Below are positions 35,401 through 46,796 of a DNA stretch of 64,000 nucleotides, one piece after another. Origin of the DNA: Aulostomus chinensis (lineage: Eukaryota; Chordata; Actinopteri; Syngnathiformes; Aulostomidae); assembly GCA_037954235.1 (NCBI GenBank), contig JBBMOA010000018.1, forward strand, positions 295,001 through 359,000, read 5' to 3'. Under the pieces are notes generated by a model. It saw only the letters and a program-made list of their open reading frames with translations. It ran no database searches and was not told the origin of the DNA. The position numbers and the translations under genes were made by a program. How positions within the stretch are numbered: position 1 is the first letter of the stretch; each line of letters opens with the position of its first letter.

Positions 35401-36384
35401 AGCACGAGCAGGTCTCTCTCTGTCTGTGTGTGTGTGTCTCTCTCTCTGTCCCTGTGTGTGTGTCTCTGTGTGTGTGTGTGTCTCTCTCTCTCTCTATGTC
35501 CCTGTCTCTCTCTGTCTGTCTCTCTCTCTCTATGTCCCTGTCTCTCTCTGTCACTGTCTCTCTCTCTATGTCCCTGTCTCCTGTCACAGAGAGAGACAGA
35601 GAGACAGGGACAGACCCTGTCTCTCTGTCTCTCTCTGTCCCTGTGTGTGTGTCTCTCTCTCTCTGTCCCTGTCTCTCTCTCTGTCCCTGTCTCTCTCTCT
35701 CTCTGTCCCTGTCTCTCTCTCTCTCTCTCTCTCAACATGGACATTTTCCAGTGTTGCTCTTCACCTCCACAGGCTTCACTTCCTGAGAATGGAAACCTGG
35801 ATGTCGACGTCCCTCCTGCTCCCCCGGCGCCGTCTGTTTCTCACGTTTCCTCGGGGGAAACCAGCATGCGAGCCGAGACCTTTGTTCCAGGGCCGTCACA
35901 CTGCAGGGGTGTCCTGGGTCAACGGCATCCAAGCCAGGTCAGGGGGCTGAGGAGGGGGGGCAGGTCCAGACCACACCACGGGAGATCTGCCCCCATTGCA
36001 GAGCAGCTGGAGAAACTCCGCCTGGCGTCAGACTGCAGCGAAGGGCCAATGAAAGCCAAACCTCAGTGCCAGCAGACGCCAGGAAACGCAGAGTTGCATC
36101 AGACGGCCAACGACGTCTCTACAGAGCAGCAGGAGACTGGTCCTGGAGCAGCTGCTTGCCGCTCGGCGTGGGACCCTGAATGTGTCAGAGATTCCTCGAG
36201 TGGGCGTGGCCACCGTGGGAGGAGGAGGAGCCATCAACGCCCCGCCCTCCCTGCTGGGGCCCTGGGGTCCAGTCACCACCACTGGGATGGTCGGGCCTCT
36301 AGGGCCTGGGGAGGAGGTTCCCGCCGGGGCCATGGCAGAGGCCAGCAGAGAGCGCTGGAGAGGGGGCGGGAGGAGGCGCTATGA
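31978..36384 (+). CDS. rnf25: RNF25 (AO7), RWD-RING E3 ubiquitin ligase, complete
   Basis: Exons: 31978-31994, 32445-32516, 33257-33353, 33715-33782, 33862-33931, 34743-34814, 34891-35127, 35215-35352, 35773-36384; phases join to 460 aa, against 459 in human. The start gives MAAES, then the RWD opening VLSEIEVLQSIYLDELLVT. PHISIQNPRGLSD ends the RWD core. The linker KAKEILTESNIPHGN leads into a RING: CVICLYGF, CYHYFHSHC, then VCPVCREPLTYE. GGIIDPEAESNRF is a conserved family motif. The tail is Arg/Gly/Pro-rich. The donor after 35127 (GAG/GTCAAA) is weak and was chosen because it is the only junction found that keeps frame before a TAA at 35185. The last 100 or so residues are compositionally biased, so that exon end is less sure. 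Confidence 0.92.
32392..32438 (+). repeat. GT dinucleotide microsatellite at an RNF25 acceptor
   Basis: About 23 GT units end only a few bases before the TTCTCAG acceptor of RNF25 exon 2, so the repeat occupies the polypyrimidine-tract position. Confidence 0.9.
32630..33025 (+). repeat. GTGTGTTAGT minisatellite in an RNF25 intron
   Basis: Irregular GT runs punctuated by TTAG or TATTAG every 8-20 bp. Confidence 0.9.
34266..34280 (+). promoter_or_regulatory. CTCF-consensus motif, first of a tandem pair
   Basis: CCACCAGGGGGCGCT fits the CTCF core at every position. It lies in the RNF25 intron between 33931 and 34743; a second identical 15-mer starts 96 bp downstream in the same orientation. 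Confidence 0.6.
34362..34376 (+). promoter_or_regulatory. CTCF-consensus motif, second of a tandem pair
   Basis: Identical CCACCAGGGGGCGCT. ACTTCCTGTA, an ETS-like sequence, lies next to both copies, so the pair may have arisen by local duplication. Confidence 0.6.
35412..35733 (+). repeat. CT-rich minisatellite with a foldback segment (RNF25 intron)
   Basis: Units of TCTCTCTGTCCCTG type. At about 35587-35637 the strand switches to GAGAGACAGAGAGACAGGG and back, making a near-perfect hairpin. It ends about 40 bp before the last RNF25 exon. Confidence 0.85.
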
Positions 36385-36549
36385 CAAAGGGCGAGCGGAG
36401 GACCAATGAACAAACCTATGTATTTGCAGTGTTTGGTGCCTGGCAGAGGACACGACGGTCACGGTGGCGTCCGCTCCTCCCTCACACACTCTAACTGCAG
36501 ATGGTCATCGTTGTTTGTGTTGATGAAAAATGACTTGAAAGAAGCGCTT

Positions 36550-36555
36550 ATTAAA
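36550..36555 (+). terminator. rnf25: Candidate RNF25 polyadenylation signal ATTAAA
   Basis: ATTAAA 166 bp after the RNF25 stop, a normal distance for a short 3' UTR. Confidence 0.35.
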
Positions 36556-36599
36556 CTCCCCTGGATGTCCGTGTCCGTGTCTTTAATACATGCGACGCA

Positions 36600-38460
36600 G
36601 CAGGATGGGCGCATTGCTTCATCAGCGGGTTCTCAGCCGCCAGCGGGTCACAGACAGATCAGATCCAGGTGGTGGAGGTCGAGAAGGCCTTCCACTCAAA
36701 CAACAAGCATGCAGACAGTTAATCTGCACTGACAACACAGGAGTCAGACAAGCCAGACGTCTGGATGTTCGTCCACAACAACATTCGAGCACATCTGAGA
36801 CATCCACCACATTAACCCTACCCTGACCAAGCTGCTGCAAGTCTTCCTCTGAGACGTCCATGTCCTGTTTCAGAAAGGAATGTCTGACTGTAAAATTCTG
36901 CCCTTTTCCCAAAAGGGAAAAGAATCCCTCAAAAATGTTTAGATTCATTTCTTTGTATAGATTGTTGCTTCATGAATTCAAAACTGCCTTTCCCGTTAAA
37001 CATTGGCGACAAGAACTTTAGATGATCTGTTCTCCTCGGTAATCTTTTAGGGTTAGGACCTTTTTGACCTGCACGATCTCATGATCATCACCCATGCAAA
37101 CCTTCAACTGGTTTATCAGTCAGAAATGTCCCATGATAAAGACGACAGTCGCCCTTAAAAATGACAGTCATGAACACAAATGAACAAGTGTTCATGCTGC
37201 GCATGCAATACAGCTGTGGTGCTTTTAGTATGAAAAGCCTGGCATTTTTATGATTTATGTATGGAGGCGTGACCTGCGTCTGCCTGCAAAACGGCAGGTG
37301 ATGCGAAATGTTGGCTCACATAACAAGAAAAGTTGATTTCGCATGCCGCGTTTCCAACAAGACTGCTGAATATTTCTTTACCGAGGTTAAAGGTTAAATC
37401 CCTGCTTTTAATTTGGTCCACAAGTGGATCTGAACTGGTGAAGTTGGTCAGTTTCTCTTGAACAAACTGCAAATCAGCTGTCAGTTTTTATGTAGATAAA
37501 CAAATTAAAAATAAAATGGAAGTGATATCATTATTGTTTTTGTTTAAAACTGTTCATACCTTTTATAGGGTTATTTTCCTCTTCAAACTACACCACAATT
37601 CATAAATTTACATAATTATTTACAGAATATTCAATATTTCTGATTACCAGTAGCAGCTCATCAAAATATACTCTTCTTACAATGAGAGGAAACTAATATC
37701 GAGCAGACTTAAGTTTGAGTTATCGTTGGCTCGGCTCTCCAGCACAGTTCCGATCTTTCATGTGGCCCTGGAGAAAGGAATCGCCAGTCCTGCTGTAGAA
37801 GGTCACACCTCCTCAGAGATGCAAAAGCCTGCTGCTCCCCGCCAGAGACCATAATTGAAGAACCCTCTTGATGAGATTAGAACTGGAACCAGTCCAGCTG
37901 ACCACCACACAGAACTGTAACTCCTGCAGTGCTTTAAGACAACAATTCCTCCGACATTCCATCAATGTGACAGTGTTTCCCTTTCCCTTTCGGCCATTTG
38001 GAAAGGTGTCAGGCTGATCAAACAGCTAAATCAAATGTGCACCTGTTCATTTGTTTGTATTTACATTTTTCCATTTATGGTTATGTTTTGTTCATTTTTA
38101 AATCATCATTTTGTGTTAAATAATGGTCTCTATTTTATTTTTACACTGCTATACATTTTTTTTTATAACCGATGAGGATGGTATGATTGTCAGATACTGA
38201 CACTGATCGTTTCTTCACTTGGCATCTAAAAATCATCACTTTTTTTTTCTTCTTCCTCAACAAAAGGATTACATGAAACCCAGCTGCATGTGACCCCTGA
38301 CCCCGACTCTACTACTACTACTTCTACTACTACTACTACTACTAAGAATAATATCAAGCATGTCTAGTATCTGGCCGTACTCACTACACAGGATCGGTAT
38401 CATCAACATTTGAACCAGTCTATCGGTGTGCTGTCATAGGTCGTAGCGGTCCGCCGAGAA
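36600..38460. other. RNF25-KAT8 intergenic region, nothing recognised
   Basis: AT-rich, largely non-repetitive sequence with only short stop-bounded ORFs. A CTA trinucleotide run is at 38311-38345. The KAT8 promoter and 5' UTR should lie at the right edge (about 38440-38545). Confidence 0.5.
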
Positions 38461-38545
38461 TCTCTGGGTCTCTGTCATCTCGACGCCATTTTGACGTTTT
38501 GTTATGTAGCACCGCCCCCGCGTGCTGATGTTTTTTTGAAACGAT

Positions 38546-41500
38546 ATGACCGGCGTGACCGAATTCCACAAGAGCTACGACAACAGCAAGGACTCGGACA
38601 TCGGGATGGACGTAGACATGGACTCGAGCCAGCTGGAGAACGACCGGGGAGAGCTTGACTCCAGCATCCCAGCTGCGTGCTCCTCGAACGGCAGCGGCGG
38701 GGAGGAGGACGAGGCGGAGGCCGCAGGCCGCGTCAGAGAAGCCGTGGGCTGTAGCAGTCAGCTCACCCCTGACCGAGGAGGGGTGCTTGGCAGGGAGCAG
38801 GAGGTGTCGGTGGAGATCGGGGAGACGTACTTATGTCAACGAGCCGATAAAACATGGCGTGAGTGGAAGGTAGTGTTGGTGCTGGTGCTGGTGCTGGTGC
38901 TGGTGCTAGTGTTGGTGCTAGTGTTGGTGTTAGTGTTAGTGCTGGTGCTGGTGTTCTGTTAGCGCTGGTGCTAGTGTTAGTGTTAGCGCTGGTGCTGGTG
39001 TTAGTGTTAGCGCTGGTGCTGGTGTTAGTGTTAGCGCTGGTGCTGGTGTTAGTGTTAGTGTTAGCGCTGGTGCTAGTGTTAGTGTTAGCGCTGGTGCTGG
39101 TGTTAGTGTTAGTGTTAGCGCTGGTGCTGGTGTTAGTGTTAGTGTTAGCGCTGGTGCTGGTGTTAGTGTTAGTGTTAGCGCTGGTGCTAGTGTTAGCGCT
39201 GGTGCTAGTGTTAGTTAGTGTTAGCGCTGGTGCTGGTGTTAGTGCTAGTGTTAGCGCTGGTGCTGGTGTTAGTGTTAGTGTTAGCGCTGGTGCTAGTGTT
39301 AGCGCTGGTGCTAGTGTTAGCGCTGGTGCTGGTGTTAGTGTTAGTGTTAGCGCTGGTGCTAGTGTTAGCGCTGGTGCTAGTGTTAGCGCTGGTGCTAGTG
39401 TTAGCGCTGGTGCTGGTGTTCTGTTAGCGCTGGTGCTAGTGTTGGTGCTAGTGTTAGTGTTGGTGCTAGTGTTAGTGTTAGCGCTGGTGCTAGTGTTGGT
39501 GTTCGTGTTAGTGCTGGTGCTGGTGTTCTGTTAGCGCTGGTGCTAGTGTTAGTGTTAGCGCTGGTGCTAGTGTTGGTGCTAGTGTTAGCGCTGGTGCTAG
39601 TGTTGGTGCTAGTGTTAGTGTTAGCGCTGGTGCTAGTGTTAGCGCTGGTGCTGGTGTTAGTGTTAGTGTTAGCGCTGGTGCTGGTGTTAGTGTTAGTGTT
39701 AGCGCTGGTGCTAGTGTTAGCGCTGGTGCTAGTGTTAGCGCTGGTGCTGGTGTGAGTGTTAGTGTTAGCGCTGGTGCTAGTGTTAGCGCTGGTGCTGGTG
39801 TTCTGTTAGCGCTGGTGCTAGTGTTGGTGCTAGTGTTAGTGTTGGTGCTAGTGTTAGTGTTAGCGCTGGTGCTAGTGTTGGTGCTAGTGTTAGCGCTGGT
39901 GCTAGTGTTGGTGCTAGTGTTAGTGTTAGTGTTAGTGTTAGCGCTGGTGCTAGTGTTAGTGTTAGCGCTGGTGCTAGTGTTAGTGTTAGCGCCGGTGCTA
40001 GTGTTAGTGTTAGCGCTGGTGCTAGTGTTGATGCTAGTGTTAGTGTTAGCGCTGGTGCTAGTGTTAGCGCTGGTGTTAGTGTTAGCGCTGGCGCTGGTGT
40101 TCTGTTAGCGCTGGCGCTGGTGTTCTGTTAGCGCTGGTGCTAGTGTTAGTGTTAGCGCAGGTGCTAATGTTAGTGTTAGCACAGGTGTTAGTCTTAGCGC
40201 TGGTGCGAGTGTTAGTGTTCGTGTTAACGTTGGTGTTACAATTCTACAATTTCATTTAGCAGACGCTTTTGTCCAAAGCGACGTACAACACAAGAATTCA
40301 GACTTAATTAAGGAAAAGCCCATAGGAAGCGCAAAGGTGCTTCAGTTGTGATTTGGTCACAGGTACTGCCATCTAGTGGAAGAAGAAGTGTCGCCCCCTC
40401 CCCTTTTTTTTTTTTTTATAACAAACATACAACATCACACAACCCAGTTAGTGCTACATAGTCACAAAGTGCTGGGTCTTGGACCCTCTGACTGATTCTA
40501 CCACAGGACAAAGAGGAGCAGAGTCAGGTTCAGTGCCTCGGTGCTCTCTGAACAATTGAGTCTTCAATTGTCTCTTAAAAGTAGAAAGGGACTCAGCAGA
40601 ACACACAGAGTTCGGTAGTTGGTTCCACCATTTGGGAACAACAGAAGAGAAGAGTCTGGCTAGAGATTTGGAGCAGCGCTGGGCTGCAAGCACCAGGCGT
40701 CTTTCGCCTGCAGAGCGTAGTGGGCGAGAAGGAGAGTAGACCTGGATCAGGGATTCCAGGTAGGCTGGAGCCGTTCTTGGGATTGTTTTGTGAGCCAAGA
40801 GAAGTGCCTTGAATTTGATCCTGGCTGCCACTGGAAGCCAGTGAAGAGAAACCAGCAGCGGGGTGACATGTGCCCTTTTGGGCTGGTTGAAGACCAGACG
40901 TGCTACTTCATTCTGGATCATCTGCAGAGGCTTGAATGAGCCTGCAGGGAGGCCTGCCAGAAGAGAGTTGCAGTAGTCAATGCGTGAGATGACAAGAGCC
41001 TGAACCAGAATCTGTGTGGTCTGTTGGGTCAGGAAGGGTCTGATCTTCCTGTGTTAGTGTTGGTGCTGGTGCTGGTGCTAGTGTTAGTGTTAGCCCTGGT
41101 GCTATTGTTAGTGTTAGCGCTGGTGCTAGTGTTAGTGTTAGCGCTGGTGCTAGTGTTAGTGTTAGCGCTGGTGCTAGTGTTAGTGTTAGCGCTGGTGCTA
41201 GTGTTAGTGTTAGCGCTGGTGCTAGTGTTAGTGTTCGTGTTAGCGCTGGTGCTAGTGTTAGTGTATAATAATAAAGATAAATGTACTACATGGTTAAGAG
41301 AAAATAAAAATAGAATAAGATATACACTCCAATAAAAAGAGTAGTAGTAGTGCTGGTGCCAGTGTTAGCGCTGGTGCCAGTGTTAGCGCTGGTGCTGCTG
41401 TTAGTGCTAGTGTTAGTGCTAATATTTTTGCTGATGCTAGTGTTAGCGCTAATGTTATTGCTGGTGCTAGTGTTGGTGTTGGTGCTGGTGCTAGTGTTAG

Positions 41501-44500
41501 TGCTAATGTTATTGCTGGTGCTAGTGTTGGTGTTGGTGCTGGTGCTAGTGTTAGTGCTAATATTTTTGCCGATGCTAGTGTTAGCGCTAATGTTATCGCT
41601 AGTGCTAGTGTTGGTGCTAGTGTTATATATATTATATATATATTTTATTTCCAGAATTTTCTTGAAAACCTAATTGATGGAAACTGATTTTTATTTTACA
41701 AATCATCATTTGGATTGTTTGATTTAAAAAAATAGACAATGCTATACTCGCCTGCTTTAGTTACATTTGTTTTTATCACTTGTTTGAAGCTAAAGTTGAT
41801 TTTTTTTTTATGATTTATAGCATCGCCGAACAGAAGAATGTCTTATGGCATGTTTATTCATCTTAACCACCTGATCAACATAAAGTATCTTTTTCTAAAA
41901 AAGTGAGGGGTCCTGAAGTCATAGAAACCTTAAGGGAGTTCAGTTAAACACCCTCATTTCTCCTCAGATGCAGCGGAGGTGATTCAGTCTCGACACAACG
42001 AGCAGGAAGGTCGAGACGAGTTCTACGTTCACTATGTGGGATGTGAGTCACACACGTCACTCATGGTCACGGTTGGATTCTCGAGCCCAGACTCACTTTC
42101 CCACAATCTTGTCCAGTCAACAGGCGCCTGGACGAGTGGGTGGGCAAGGCCCGGCTGGCACTCACCAAGACAGTGAAGGACGCCGTGAGGAAGAGCACAG
42201 AGATCGGTGGGGTTGGTGACTTGGGCGAACAGCCTGAGAGGAAGATCACCCGTAACCAGAAGCGCAAGCATGACGAGATCAACCATGTGCAGAAGGTGAA
42301 GACGCTGTCAGACATCTTGGAAGTGTCACTTATCAGTTGGTGATTTACCAGACTGACTTGTGCTTCACAGACGTACGCAGAGATGGACCCAACAACAGCG
42401 GCGCTGGAGAAGGAACACGAGGCGGTAAGGTCTTATTGGTTAGTGTGTATTTACTCTTCAACAGTTTGTGAAGTCATTAATGTTCCTCGCCATCCCACCT
42501 CCCACAGATCACCAAGGTCAAATATGTGGACAAGATCCAGATAGGAAACTTTGAGATTGACGCCTGGTACTTCTCACCTTTTCCAGAGGACTATGGGAAG
42601 CAGCCCAAACTGTGGATCTGCGAGTACTGCCTCAAGTACATGAAGTACGAGAAGACCTTCAGACATCACCTGGTCAGTCCCTTCGTGGAGGCATCAGAGT
42701 GATCATGGCGAGCTCTTCCCTGAACACCGCTGTCACTGTCATGGGTGCTCCTCGCCATTAGCCAGCCCTGCAGTAGCTTATAGGTTAATGCGATGCTCTG
42801 AAGGAGCTGATCTGGAGACAGTTCCTAACAACTGCTGTGTGATGTCATGAAGGTCCTCACTGGGGGGTCAGATTGAGCTGTGACAGCAGCACGCCACCTC
42901 ACTAAACCGGTGTGCACAAACAATGGCGAGCATCTTCCAGTTGCTGCTCTTGGTGGAAAAACGATGTCATTGTAAAAGACAATAAAATCTTGTTGCCATA
43001 GAAACAGGACACATGCTCAGACTTCTCTGCAGGTCTGTTGATTACACACTAGTTGTAATGTCATCATCCATGGAGGTGTGGCCTGACCTCACCTCTCACC
43101 TGGAAGTGCTCCAATATTACTCTCATTTTGTCCTCCAGTGTAACATAATATGCATGTGTGAAACTTGACCTCTGACCTTTTTCTGTCCAGTCTCACTGCC
43201 AGTGGAAGCAGCCTCCTGGTAAAGAGATTTACAGACGCAGCAACATCTCAGTGTACGAGGTGGATGGGCGGGACCACAAGGTGAGTGGAACCTGAGGATG
43301 TTGGGTGTTTGTGATTCTGAGCGAAGCGCCAACGCGTCCCTGCGCTCTGTTCACAGATCTACTGCCAGAATCTTTGTCTGCTAGCTAAACTCTTCCTCGA
43401 CCACAAGACGCTCTACTTCGATGTGGAGCCGTTCATCTTCTACATCCTCACTGAAGTCAACAAGCAGGGCGCACACATCGTTGGCTACTTCTCCAAGGTG
43501 AGTCTCAGCTGCCCAGGAGCAGGCTCAGGAGGCTCTTCTGTCATGGGGGCTGTTGGGGCTTCTGGAGCTGCTCCACCTGGAAGGTTCGAACTGTGGTTGT
43601 GTTTTGCCACTACATCATAAATTAACTGGACTGGACGGAGACTGTCCTGAAATAAGCCCTCAAACTTTACATCGCAGGTTGTTGACCGAAGTGGCTGTGA
43701 GGACTCGAGCAACGGTTCCTCTCACCTGACTGTTTGTGTTTTTCAGGAGAAAGAGTCCCCTGATGGTAATAACGTAGCTTGTATTCTCACGCTGCCGCCG
43801 TACCAACGCCGAGGCTACGGGAAGTTCCTCATCGCCTTCAGTGAGTCAGAACTAATCAATCACTGATGAGTGGATTTATTTTTTTTAGTATTCGTTGTGT
43901 GGAAGGGCATGCCCGCCTCTAGGGTCTCTTATTGTTCATTGTCCAGAGAACCAGCCAAAGGACCTGGTAACATCTGGTCTCAAGGTCGGTCCAGAGTGAT
44001 CTTATCATGAGTGGTCACCCTTGTCACCAGGTGTGCAAAGCCTTAGTTCATCAGACAAACGATGGGAAATGGGCGAACGCTAAATCCCGCGCACACCTCG
44101 GCCTTTACCCACCTGGATGTGAGCGGAGACCACTCTCCGATTTCACAAACACATGATGGACATTAATGTCATAGATGCCGATCCAAACACAGGGACACGG
44201 GTCCAGGAGGGAGGGGAGACGGAGACAGGAAAGAGAGGGACAGAGATGGACAGAAAGGAGGGAGAGAGACTGACTGACTGACAGACGGACAGAAGAAGAC
44301 GTGAACAAGATGGAGGGAGAAAGTCGAGCACAGAGACAGACAGAGGGATGGAGGACAGGAGCGTTAAGACACCCAGCAACAACAGTAGACTTGATGCCAA
44401 GAATCACACCTGCCAGCTACTGAAGCATCGACTTCAACATGAGGAGAGCATTGCAGTACTAGTAGTAATACTTGTACTACCAGCATGCTGGTGTTGATGA

Positions 44501-46654
44501 TAGTACTACTAGTACCAGTACTACTAGTGGTAGGAGGTGTCAGCCTGAGGCTCTGCAGGTCTGCAGCCTCCTCCTCCAGCAGCAGCAGGCAGGGATCTGG
44601 GAGGTGAGAAGCACCAAGACTCAGAGGAAGAAGTTAAGTTAGGGAGAGAAGCCCAGTGCATCATTGGAGATCTGTGCCAGTCCGGCAGCAGAGCTAGGGG
44701 GCGGAGCTAACTGGAGCCCCCCTCAATGTCAGCTTTATCAACATGGTAAGTATTAAGACTATTCTTAAACGTAGAGAGGGGGTCTGAGACCGGGACTGGA
44801 TGATGGTTCCACAGGGGTTCAGCCTAATAACTGGAGGCTCTATCTCCCATTCTACTTTGGGAGCCTCCAGGAACCAGCAGGAGCCCAGTAGCATCCCGGG
44901 AGTGAAGGGTTCTTGCTGGGTAGTAGGGAACTACGAGCTCTGTCAGATATGACGGTTCCTGATTGTTGAGGGCTTTGATTTTAGAAGAAGAAATCTAAAA
45001 TTCTTTTGTGGCTCTGACGGGGCACCAGTGCAGAGAAGTGCCTCCTCTTGGCTGGAGAAGCTTTCTCCATGCTATGAAAAGGGGCTGGGCTTATTGGGGC
45101 GTGATAACAAAGGCTGGTCTTATGTACATCGTGATTGGTGAACTTGTAATACATCACACAGAAGGCTGGTTCCTACACTGTGAGGTTCACTGGGTTCTAT
45201 GCTTTAGTTCTGCAGGTGATTATTTTCATATGTAGCAGGGCGACTGACCATTAGTGATCTGATCACACCAGGACACAAGTTAATAACAGCTGTGCACAGG
45301 GCCAGGAAGTGGAGACCCCTGCCCAGGGAGCTGAGACCCAGGCTAGTTAGCTTAGCACAATGACTGGTAGTGGGTGGGAAGTGTTAGCGTAGCTGCGTCT
45401 CTGCCTGCATTAATATCAGGAGGGTTGTGTGTAACTTTGGTGATGAATACCAGTTTAACATGAGGAGACGTTGTAGTGGTAGAATCAGACACGTAGCCGG
45501 AACTACTTTCCTGACTGGGAGCAGTGATTTGACGCAGCACCTCCAAAGCTCCACTGGAACTTGGGTCAACAGAACCAAAGGTTTGTTGAGGACTAGAAGA
45601 GCGACTGCTGCTACTGATGATGAGGAGGAGGAGGATTCCTGCTGGACACACCAGCATCCTGGACCTGAGCTAGCTGATGCTAACACTTCCCACCCACTAC
45701 CAGCCATTGGGATAAGCTAACTAGCCTGGACCTGAGCTAGCTGATGCTAACACTTCCCACTCACTACCAGCCATTGGGCTAAGCTGACTAGCCTGGACCT
45801 GAGCTAGCTGATGCTAACACTTCCTCCCCACGACCAGCCATTGGGCTAAGCTAACTAGCCTGGACCTGAGCTAGCTGATGCTAACACTTCCCACCCACGA
45901 CCAGCCATTGGGCTAAGCTAACTAGCTCGGACCTGAGCTACTTGATGCTAACACTTCCCACCCACTACCAGCCATTGTGCTAAGCTAACTAGCCTGGGTC
46001 TAGTAATTGTGTATGCGTCGCTTTGTGTTTGCAGGTTATGAGTTATCAAAGCTGGAAAGTGCCGTTGGTTCTCCAGAGAAGCCTCTGTCTGATCTGGGGA
46101 AGTTGAGTTACAGGAGCTACTGGTCCTGGGTGCTATTGGAGATACTGAGGGACTTTAGAGGAACATTGTCAATCAAAGACCTCAGGTACACACACACGCA
46201 CGTACATAATCTCCTGTTAGAGGTCAGGCATGTAGGGTCACGTATGTTGCAGCTAATGTCAGCCCTGACCCTGACTGTTTTTCTGCAGCCAGATGACCAG
46301 CATCACTCAGAGTGACATCATCAGCACGCTGCAGTCGCTCAACATGGTGAAGTACTGGAAAGGTCAACATGTCATCTGTGTGACGCCCAAACTGGTGGAG
46401 GAGCATCTGAAGAGCGCCCAGTACAAGAAACCACCAATCACAGGTCAGCGAGTACGATTAGCAACATTACTCTCAGTTGTTTTCTCAGGAGACCTGTTAT
46501 TAGTATTACCAATGGTACGGTCAGTAGTTCTTTTGAGTAATACTATCATGAGTAATACTGACTCTCACTGTGCTCCTTGTTTTCCTCAGTGGACACCGTG
46601 TGTTTGAAGTGGGCGCCTCCCAAAAATAAACAAGCCAAGTTGTCCAAGAAGTGA
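38546..46654 (+). CDS. kat8: KAT8 (MOF), MYST-family histone H4K16 acetyltransferase, complete
   Basis: Catalytic subunit of MSL and NSL complexes. Exons: 38546-38858, 41968-42042, 42117-42295, 42371-42424, 42508-42672, 43191-43280, 43357-43497, 43747-43840, 46035-46185, 46289-46443, 46590-46654; 493 aa, phases consistent. Domains in order: acidic serine-rich N-terminus, chromo-barrel (VEIGETYLCQRADKTW to GFNRRLDEWV), basic PERKITRNQKRKHDEINHVQ, C2HC zinc finger (CEYCLKYMKYEK then HHLSHC), and the MYST core. The core has the proposed catalytic Cys in NNVACILTLPP, acetyl-CoA loop YQRRGYGKFLI and catalytic Glu in GSPEKPLSDLG. It ends KQAKLSKK. The N-terminus is longer than human (458 aa). Intron 1 holds a multi-kilobase tandem array. 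Confidence 0.97.
38872..40232 (+). repeat. GTGTTA/GCTGGT hexamer-derived satellite array, part 1 (KAT8 intron 1)
   Basis: Hexamers GTGTTA, GTGCTA, GTGCTG and GCGCTG combine into units such as GTTAGCGCTGGTGCTAGT, with recurrent GGTGTTCTGTTAGCGCTGGT markers. The period is a multiple of 6, so frames reading LVLVLALV or SVSAGAS stay open; these are not proteins. It starts about 14 bp after the KAT8 exon 1 donor. Confidence 0.95.
40233..41050 (-). mobile_element. L2-like LINE 3' fragment inside the array
   Basis: On the minus strand a 150-codon frame reads NEVARLVFNQPKRAHVTPLL, SLHWLPVAARIKFKALLLAH, APAYLESLIQVYSPSRPLRS and PKWWNQLPNSV, the conserved C-terminal part of L2/CR1-type reverse transcriptases. 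The 3' tail (40233-40320) contains TTAGCAGACGCTTTTGTCCA, typical of fish L2/SINE tails. It is 5'-truncated and splits the KAT8 intron array. Confidence 0.85.
40365..40379 (-). promoter_or_regulatory. CTCF-consensus motif in the L2 3' region
   Basis: The minus strand reads CCACTAGATGGCAGT, fitting the CTCF core. It lies within the LINE 3' untranslated part, so it may be repeat-borne. Confidence 0.4.
41051..41266 (+). repeat. Hexamer satellite array, part 2
   Basis: Resumes after the LINE with regular 24-bp units GTTAGCGCTGGTGCTAGT plus GTTAGT, ending at a short ATAATAATAA sequence. Confidence 0.92.
41347..41635 (+). repeat. Hexamer satellite array, part 3 (divergent)
   Basis: More diverged units including GCTAATGTTATTGCTGGTGC and GCTAATATTTTTGC, ending in a TATATATTATATATA run. 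Confidence 0.9.
44190..44350 (+). repeat. Purine-rich degenerate minisatellite (KAT8 intron)
   Basis: GACAGAGA, GGAGGGAGAG and CTGACTGACTGACAGACGGA repeats, in the KAT8 intron between 43840 and 46035. Confidence 0.7.
44690..45070 (-). mobile_element. Degenerate LINE remnant (KAT8 intron)
   Basis: TCTATCTCCCATTCTACTTT, GAGGGCTTTGATTTTAGAAG and ATCTAAAATTCTTTTG in this order resemble the reverse complement of a common teleost LINE's coding end. Frames are broken throughout. The assignment rests on recalled pattern only. Confidence 0.35.
45334..46002 (-). mobile_element. Palindromic-end repeat element, copy B (KAT8 intron)
   Basis: The left end has one unit, AGGCTAGTTAGCTTAGCACA. A core of about 290 bp follows, matching copy A in reverse with about four substitutions and one 3-bp length change. 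The right end is an array of five 67-bp units, each GGACCTGAGCTAGCTGATGC ... CTAAGCTAACTAGC. The outermost unit has TTGTGCTAAGC like the other end; inner units have TTGGGCTAAGC or TTGGGATAAGC. It ends about 30 bp before the KAT8 exon at 46035. Confidence 0.75.
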
Positions 46655-46790
46655 GAGGTGGGGCTGGAGGCAGGGTTAGAGGATTGGCTGGGGGGTGAAT
46701 GTTGGGGAGGGGCCGGAGGCAGAGGCATCCCTGTCCCCCTCAGACCTCCATGTACATAGAAATCAGTCACATCTGTCAGTATTTTCTTAC

Positions 46791-46796
46791 AATAAA
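46791..46796 (+). terminator. kat8: KAT8 polyadenylation signal AATAAA
   Basis: Canonical AATAAA 137 bp after the stop, followed by GT/T-rich sequence, giving a short 3' UTR. Confidence 0.7.

Noticed and set aside
36182..36409. Alternative RNF25 C-terminal frame ending RRRYDKGRAEDQ
   Set aside because: It needs an extra unsupported frameshift or intron. The continuous frame gives 460 aa, matching family length.
38863..41673. Open frames reading LVLVLALVLV or SVSAGAS in KAT8 intron 1
   Set aside because: Product of a repeat with a period divisible by 3; they begin downstream of the exon 1 donor and are not supported as a retained-intron protein.
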